DNA of 64,000 nt, from NCBI RefSeq assembly GCF_902686445.1, contig NC_062232.1, forward strand, positions 75,905,440 to 75,969,439, read 5' to 3'. Position numbers and translations under genes: made by a program. The DNA comes from Sciurus carolinensis. Taxonomy: Eukaryota > Chordata > Mammalia > Rodentia > Sciuridae. A model generated the notes under the pieces. It saw only the letters and a program-made list of their open reading frames with translations. It searched no databases and was not told the origin of the DNA. Each line of letters starts with the position of its first letter. Positions within the stretch are counted from its first letter, which is position 1. This document shows, in pieces, positions 57,321 to 64,000 of this stretch.

Positions 57321-58394
57321 ATCTCAGGAATTAAGGTATGGCCAAGATGTTCTCTATATTCCCTTCTAATCTTTCATGTATCTTGTCTAGGTGTTAGAGA
57401 ATCCTGCAACCCAGAACGCAATCAAATTCAGACAAAAATAAGCCTGCTCTCTCTAACCAACAGACTGGGAAAGAAATAGCACAACAAGAAAGGAACCTTT
57501 CTGACTTGACAAAAACTGCCCTAGTTTAGTCAAACACCATACATTATCCCCTTCTCTTGTCTGGTAGACAAAATCAACAAGAAAGTTGAGACTACTGTCC
57601 CAAGTGGTGAAAGAGTCCAAGAAAGTGCCTTCTTCCACCGATGACCAGTGTAGTAGAGACAAGGCAGGAAATCTAGGCTACAGTCCCCTCACCTGGTGGT
57701 AGTAAATGACCCAAGGTGGCATTTTTCAACCCGCTATAGCAATGACAGTGAATGCAAAGCAAGAGGCAACAGCAGGATTTTGTCTGCCCTACCAGTAGTG
57801 CCATGTGGCCTGGGGAGGTCCTCCCCTCCCCTACTGGATAAAGCAGAGAGTTTGGTATCACAAATCACAAAAGGCAATAATAATATCCAGGAGAGGTGCT
57901 TTCTGTCTCCCACAGGAGTAGCATCTGCATAGACAGGGTGGGGAGTCTGGTTTACTCAGCCCCTCATAAGGTAGCAGGGAACTCAGAAAAGTATTTTCCT
58001 CTCCCACTGGTAACATCAGTGAAACTTAGGTTGAGGGAAGTCTGGAATCTCCTCCCCACACAACAGTAGTAATTAACCCAGGGTTTTATACCTGTGTTGG
58101 TATATTATAACAAGAGATCAATAGATCTGGACAGGCACCCCATAATATAAAATTGTGCTTATCTTCTTACTGAATAGAGTAAAAGAAGGATATCAGAGAG
58201 ACAGGAATGGGAGAGATTCTTTATATTTGCATAGGAAGTCCTGGCAAGACCGCAGAATGACTCACATATGAAAATGACTAATATCAACACACTGAAAGAT
58301 CTTAAAACGGAAATGTAACAGAAAATCACCCTACTTTTCAGAATACTTTTCAAATGGTACACAAACAAAGTAGACCAGAAACCACTTTCAGTGG

Positions 58395-58559
58395 TTTAAA
58401 TGTTAAATATGAAGAGAGAATGTAGAATCTTCCAGTTCTGAACAAAATGATTTAGGCCAAATTATACCTGCTCAGTTGTACTTAAACTATGAAAAAAAAC
58501 TGTACATATACAAAGACTATAAGACTGAAAGGTGGAAAACAAAGCGGAACTGGCTAGGA
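58395..58559 (+). repeat. 165-bp perfect direct repeat, copy 2
   Basis: Identical to 57156-57320. The sequences outside differ at both ends (GTGG|TTTAAATG here, CATTT|TTTAA there; GGCTAGGA|CAATTT here, GGCTAGGA|ATCTC there). Confidence 0.95.
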
Positions 58560-59529
58560 CAATTTACTAAATTGTCATTGGAGACAGTCCAAAAAAGTAT
58601 TAGGACTCACACACTAAAATAGGGTAAATGTCTGAAAAAACCTGAAGATTCATATAGACTCTGAAGTTCCATATAATAACATATAAGATGTCAATAATGC
58701 AATAAAAAATTACCCATTATATCAGAAACAGTAGAATCTATAAAATTTTAACTTTGGGCATACTCCCTTTCACCCTTTCTCCCCAGTTCAGTTGTGCCCC
58801 AGTTCAGTGGTTCAGTAGCCAAAACTGAATACCATTTCAGACAAAGGAGATCTCTAAATACTTCTGGAATTTTGTTAGAGCACAGTCCCCAGAGAATAGT
58901 TAACAATTTTTGTGAAGTTTCAGCTCCCTCAGAAATCTCTGTTCTCAGAGAATGGTGGCTATTTGACTCACAGTTCAGCTGAGTAAGAAAAAACGTGCTA
59001 TGTCTAACTTCAGGCACTACTAAAAAAAAAAATAAAAACACACTGCTGGCAACATCTCTGCTACCTAAGGCTGTGATTTCAGTTGGGGCATATAAGTGCC
59101 TGAACGAGAATCTTAAAGTAAATCCTAGAGAAATAGATGACCATGGGAAAAGCTCAAAAATATTCCTAGGGACTTAAAAAGCTGTATGCATGTATGACTT
59201 TATGTACATGGCCAGGGAAGGACAGGGTACAAGTCATTTACCTCTGGCTGACCTTGTCACCCAATATAACAGAAGATGAAAAATAAAGCCTTTTTGTAAA
59301 CTGCCAGAAGGGAGAAAATATGCCTTCTAACAAAGATCTTCTTGGCAAAGGGTAGAAGTCATTTTCGCAAGGTATTTAAGGAAATCTTCTGACTAATCAC
59401 TGACTGATTATTAAATTTGTAGTGAAACAGGTGTGACTACTGGGAATTCATGCTTAAAATAAAAGCAAGAACTAAAAAATAAGGTAAAAGAATCCAATGG
59501 GCCATGAACTAAGAATAAAGAATTTTGAG

Positions 59530-59662
59530 GTGCAGTGGCTGTAGCTCAGTGACAGAGAGCTTGCCAAGCATGTGCGAGGTACTGAATTTGATCCTTAGCA
59601 ATACATAAAAAGTAAACAAATAAAATAAAGACATGCCATCCATCTACAACTACAAAAATGTA
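59530..59662 (+). mobile_element. ID SINE with sciurid-type tail
   Basis: ID body (GTGGCTGTAGCTCAGTGACA, then GAGCTTGCCAAGCATGTGCG) and the tail 'GACATGCCATCCATCTACAA'. AATTTTGA occurs on both sides. Confidence 0.85.
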
Positions 59663-59962
59663 AAAGAAAATAATTTTGAAAATTATTCCAGGAAGTGCTG
59701 AATAAATAACCATGAACAAAAAACAATATCATAACAAAGCCAACAACAGTATCAAAAATATTGGCGACATGGGTATGTGATAAGCTGAGAAGACAACATA
59801 TAAATTAAAATGTCCAGTTCTGACTTTAAAAATTAGAAGACATGCAAAGAAACAAATATACTATAGACTGAAGATGGAAAGCAGTGACTCTGAGAGTGAA
59901 CAAGATTATAAGCTTAGTAGACAAAGATGGTAAGTTGACTATTATAAAATATCTTCAAAAAC

Positions 59963-60520
59963 CATGTTTGGTCTATACCTGAAGAACTTAAAATCAGCAC
60001 TTTATAGTGACACACCCACATCAATGTTTATAGCAGCTCAAATCGCAATTGCTAAACTGTGGAACCAACCTAGATACCCTTCGGTAGATGAATGGATAAA
60101 GAAATTGTGGTATATATACATGATGGAATATTACTCAGCCTTAAAGAAGAATGAAATTATGGCTTTTGCAGGTAAAGGAATGGAGTTGAAGAATATCATG
60201 GTAAGTGAAATAAACCAAACAAAAAAACCAAAGGTTGAATATTTTCTCTGTTTTGAGGATGCTGATCCATAATGGGGTGTGGCAAGGGAAGAGTGGAGGA
60301 ATTTTAGGCTGGGCAGAGGGGAGTTAAGGGAGGGGAGGAGGATGGGGATGGGAAAGATGGTGGAATGAGACAGACATTATTACCCAATGTACATGCATGA
60401 TTTCACAAAAGGTATGACTCTGCATCATGTACAGTCAGAGGAATGAAAAGTTGTGCTCCATTTGTGTACAATGAAACAAAATGCATTCTGCTGTAAATTA
60501 AAACAAATTAAAAAGAATTT
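59963..60520 (+). mobile_element. 5'-truncated LINE-1 3' end
   Basis: Begins in ORF2 near 'TTTGGTCTATACCTGAAGAA' (frame open 59964-60272, with '[18 protein letters not shown]'), then a G-rich 3' UTR and A-tail at about 60500-60520. Inserted in the ancient LINE-1. Confidence 0.85.
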
Positions 60521-60600
60521 AATAAGAAAAATATTTCCTCATAGTATATCAACAAAGAGTGAGAAATTATAAAGAATCAAATATAAAGTCAGGAGTTGAG

Positions 60601-61361
60601 TCATTGGCATTTAGGGAAATGCAAATCAAAAGTATACTGAAATTTCATCTCATACCAATCAGAAGGCAGTGGAGAATACAAATAATAATAATTGCTGGAG
60701 AGGATGTGGGGAGAAAGGAACACTTACACAGTTGGTGGGATTATAAATTCATCCAACAACTATGGAAATCAGTATGGAGTTTCCTCAAAAGATGAGGCAT
60801 GAAACCACCATATAGCCCAGCTACACCACTTCTTGGTTATTTATGAAAAAGGATTAAAGTCAGCATACTATAATATATCCGTACCTATTTTTATAGCCAC
60901 ACATTTCACAATAGCCAACCAATTGAACCAGCCTATGTGCCCATCAGTGTATGAGTGGATAAAGAAAATGTGGTATGTATACACAATGGAGTTTCATTTA
61001 GTCATAAGGAAAAATGAAATTATGTCACTTGCAGGAAAATGGATGGAAATTGAGACCATTATGTGAAGCAAAATAAACCAAACTCAGAAGTTCAAGGATA
61101 ATATGTTTTCTCTCATATGTAGAAGTTAGAGAGGAAAAAAGAAAAGAAAGGGGGAGAGACAGGGATTTCATGAAAATCAAAGGGAGATCAGTAGAGGAAA
61201 GCCAACAAGGAGTGAGAGGTAGTGAGGGATTGTTGGGTGCTGGAGTGTGTTATTGGCCAAATTATATTGTTATATTGCATGCATGTATGACTATGTAACA
61301 ACACATAACATCATTATGTACAACTATAATGCACCAATAAAAATGTGAGAAGACAAAAAAT
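60601..61361 (+). mobile_element. Older 5'-truncated LINE-1 3' end
   Basis: Runs from the ORF2 C-terminus ('GAAATGCAAATCAAAAGTAT') to 'TATAATGCACCAATAAAAAT' in the 3' UTR. TCAGGAGTTGAG (60589-60600) and TCAGGAATTGAG (61362-61373) form a 12-bp target-site duplication with one mismatch. Its 3' UTR is of a different type from the young copies. Confidence 0.85.
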
Positions 61362-62003
61362 TCAGGAATTGAGAAATACAATAACAAATTTTTTAAAATC
61401 CTCAAAAGAAACTTAGAGCAGATCTGAATGGCAGAAAAATGAAGCTGCAAACATGAAGATAAGTCAATAGAAATTATCCAGCTGAATGAACAAGAAGAAT
61501 AAAAATGAATGAAGAAATATAGAGCATCGTTAGAAATCATAAACAACAGAAAACAATGGAATGACATCTTAAAAGTGTTAAAAGGGAATGACTTTAAGTT
61601 AAGAATTCTATAAAATCTCCATAAAGGACCTGTTTGCAGGTCAAAAACTTGTAGATAGAGTAGCTAGAGCTGCCCAGGAAGGAAGTGGATACCTGTGCCC
61701 TCGTGGGATAGACTCATGTTCTGGCCTGTGTCACTTGTGTGCACCCTTGATACTATACAGGTTCTTACAGCTCTGAGACACAAATTTGATGCAGTTTAGC
61801 ATCAGCCTTGGTGGCCAAGGAACTGTTTTCACCAATACAAGCCCAACCTTGAGTAGCATAGACCTGAGTCTATGCATAGTTTTTGGGAGTGAGACCCCAT
61901 TTTCAGGGGTTATGACAGGGTAGTAAGCACAAGGCTTTGCCTAGGAACTCAGTGTCAGGCAGATGAAACATAACACTGAACTGATCCTAAGAGAAAAAGC
62001 AAA

Positions 62004-62064
62004 GAGAAAAGCAAAATTTAGGTTCATTCAAAGTTAGTGAGTTTTATTATACATGATAGTTTAA
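62004..62064 (+). repeat. 61-bp direct repeat, copy 1
   Basis: From GAGAAAAGCAAAATTTAG to ACATGATAGTTTAA. It matches 63230-63290 with four mismatches, offset 1,226 bases. Confidence 0.9.
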
Positions 62065-63229
62065 TACATGCACCCATATCAGTGCCCACAGGCAGAGCCT
62101 CTGAAACAGCACTGGTGTCAGGCATGGACATGTGACCACAGTCTATCAGATGTTCTTTCTGGCATTTATCACCTGTGGTTGGTTGCACTGATCTTAGACT
62201 ATGAGTACACCTCAGCAGCAGGTAGTCCACAGCAGTATGGGCCTTGGTCCTATCCAGTGCTGTGCTGGTCTTAGTGGGTTTCGTGCTGAGGGTATGACAC
62301 AGCACTACAGAGTATGTGTCCACAAGTATGGTAGAAGAGAACAAGACAGGTCCCTCCATGGTAACTCAGCCCAGAGCCAGGCTGAATTCCACAGTTCCTG
62401 ATCGCAGGCGCATAACTGTTTTAAAGGCATTTGGGCCTACTCCAGTTCCAGAGAGAGAGGCTGGTGGGAATGCATTACTCTTTCTAGGTAATCTGTGGTT
62501 CATTCTCAACAATATACTAAGCTGTGGATTTGTGAAAAACCTGGGCTTGAATCTCCCTCTAATGTTGAAACTAACAACACACCAAGAACAGTATTGTGGA
62601 AAAACCTGTCTTAATTCCCCATCCAGTGTTGGCATTGTGGAAGTGACTTCAGGCTCATAGAAAATAAGTAAACCAGTTATGAAGACTGTAATAGTTACCT
62701 AAACATTCAATGTGTAGATGATGCTGCAAACCAACAAGTACTGTTTTAGTGAAGTAAAAGAATGGTGCTCTTTTAGAAATAAAGGGGGGTACAAAAGAAA
62801 CTCAATTAATTCCAAATTTGTCCTCAGCTGTGTAAGCAACTGAAAGCTCTCCATGAAAATCAGGAAATCCCTGCTCAGAAATCAGATTCCAATTGATGTT
62901 TGGAATACTTTAAAAACCTAGGTGTGTTTCTTAGAACCCAAAGTCATCTTCAAATGTTTTAATATATCATAATTTTTTTCAGATCATTTTACATATCTGG
63001 GGGACCTATCAAAAGAAAATTGAATAAATAAGTGTAAATATAGTAGAAATGTTTAGAGACAATCAAGCACAATGATAGTGAGCCCCTGTTATTTTTAATA
63101 TCAAGAAATAAAAAATATTTTAGTAGATTCAATATGTGAAATTAATGACATCATCTTCCTGAGATTATTTTCCGTTGTGTGGATGAGTACAAATATTATC
63201 CCTTTTTCAGACTTGGGAAGATTGAGCCT

Positions 63230-63290
63230 GAGAAAAGCAAAATTTAGATTCATTCAATTTTAGTGAGCTTTATTATACATGATAGTTTAA
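63230..63290 (+). repeat. 61-bp direct repeat, copy 2
   Basis: Second copy of 62004-62064 with four substitutions and no indel. Confidence 0.9.
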
Positions 63291-63536
63291 GAACCTCACT
63301 TCAGGGTGTTGAAGTTGAGTTTTATTCTACTTCCATAGATAACCTTCTTTGTGGGATAATAAAATGTTTCTAAAACTCACTCTGGTGACAGATGCATATA
63401 TCTATATATATACCTAAAACTGCTGAAATGAATACTTTAAATGGGTATATTGAATAGCATATGTATTATATCTTATTAAGTCTGCTAAAATTAAATTAGA
63501 ATTTTAGAATAACAACTGATCAGTTGAAGACATCTG

Positions 63537-64000
63537 TATTAGTTTCCTTTTTGCTGCTGTAATAAATGGAGTTGTACCAAAACCTCCCTACCCTAATACA
63601 TCATATACTTATTGTAAACAGTTCTGAATGGCAGAAATCAAATGTCTATCTCTCTAGGCTAAAATCAAAAATCATGATACCAACAAGACTGTACACCTTT
63701 TGAATAATATGTAGGGGAGAATTGATTTCCTTGCTAGAAACTGCCTTTACTGTTGCCTTATATCTCCTTCCCATATCTTCAAAGCCAGAAATCTCATCAT
63801 TCCAACCTCTATTTCTCTCATCATATTTCTTTTCTGACTCCTCAGCTTCCTGTATTTAAGGCATTGAGTTAATGAATACATTTACACACAAACTACAATC
63901 TGATCAAATCTCCCATCTCAACATCCTTAACCTAGCCTTAACATAGTCCCTTTTACCATGTAGAATAATATGTTCACAAGACCACATGTTCAGGATTAGG
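63537..64000 (-). mobile_element. MLT1-type LTR, runs off the window
   Basis: Reversed MLT1 order: 'TTAGTTTCCTTTTTGCTGCT' at the left, then 'TATTGTAAACAGTTCTGAAT', 'GGAGAATTGATTTCCTTGCT' and 'CTCATCATTCCAACCTCTAT'. The end is outside the window. Confidence 0.65.

Larger units (their letters stand above)
57080..61615 (+). mobile_element. Ancient LINE-1 5' half with nested insertions
   Basis: 5' UTR-like landmarks of an old mammalian LINE-1 run through 57321-59520 ('ACTGAAAGATCTTAAAACGG', 'CTACTTTTCAGAATACTTTT', 'GACTTTATGTACATGGCCAG'). An ORF1-proximal part (59690-59960, 'GACATGCAAAGAAACAAATA') and decayed ORF1 (61374-61615, 'GAAATTATCCAGCTGAATGA') follow. An ID SINE and two LINE-1 3' ends interrupt it, and a 165-base segment is present twice. 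No long frame survives. Confidence 0.65.
61616..63535. other. Unassigned, partly GC-richer sequence
   Basis: The part at 61640-62680 is GC-richer than its surroundings. It yields overlapping frames on both strands (up to 114 codons at 62316-62660), none with a recognised domain, splice context or codon pattern I would trust. It may be an old LINE-1 5' UTR or LTR. The part at 62680-63535 shows nothing but the direct repeat listed separately. Confidence 0.3.

Noticed and set aside
62024..62660. Overlapping frames of 111, 68, 66, 114 and 89 codons on both strands
   Set aside because: Both strands are open together because the sequence is GC-richer with few stops. No domain, splice structure or consistent frame was seen.

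Overview
This is mammalian nuclear DNA, almost certainly from a squirrel-family rodent (Sciuridae). The basis is the SINE set. There are several composite elements with a B1/7SL-like left part joined to an ID/tRNA-like right part (the type described as MEN or B1-dID in squirrels), plus free ID elements with the sciurid-type tail and a matching LINE-1 lineage. I saw no Alu, B2 or B4. Family names are from memory; no database was searched.

No host protein-coding exon, RNA gene, CpG island or CRISPR array could be supported. The window reads as an AT-rich intergenic or large intronic region built from layers of retroelements. The open reading frames I could identify are pieces of LINE-1 ORF1/ORF2 or chance frames in repeats.

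Layout. 1-3.9 kb: a probable LTR, then a MIR split by an MLT1-like LTR. 3.93-9.97 kb: a nearly full-length but dead LINE-1 with a perfect 15-bp target-site duplication, carrying a reverse-oriented ERV2-like solo LTR. 10-20.3 kb: mostly old sequence with MIR, L2, two MEN SINEs, a second ERV2-like solo LTR (13986-14333) and microsatellites. 20.8-25.1 kb: an ancient LINE-1 opened by at least four later insertions, one of which received a fifth. 25.4-33.8 kb: truncated LINE-1s, MaLR LTRs, ID/MEN SINEs and MIRs, ending in a twin-primed LINE-1 inside an older one. 34-45.8 kb: MIR, L2, DNA-transposon and MaLR remnants, a compact hairpin at 36.84-36.99 kb, and a truncated LINE-1 whose 3' UTR holds telomere-like TTAGGG repeats. 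45.99-52.33 kb: a second nearly full-length LINE-1 with a tandem-monomer 5' UTR, broken ORFs and a doubled 3' end, all inside one 13-bp target-site duplication. 52.3-64 kb: SINEs, DNA-transposon and MLT1 remnants, and another ancient LINE-1 (57.1-61.6 kb) containing two later LINE-1 insertions and a perfect 165-bp duplicated segment.

How the parts work together: the only functional logic visible is retrotransposition. LINE-1 ORF2 enzymes made the LINE-1 copies and also mobilised the ID and MEN SINEs, as the A-rich tails and target-site duplications show. The LTRs carry TATA-like and poly(A) signals that could act as local promoters. The most useful second looks are the TTAGGG-like insert shared by some LINE-1 3' UTRs, the 165-bp perfect duplication inside ancient sequence, the 36.9-kb hairpin, the double-ended LINE-1, the tandem 5' UTR monomers and two ATTA-rich single-copy-looking blocks.
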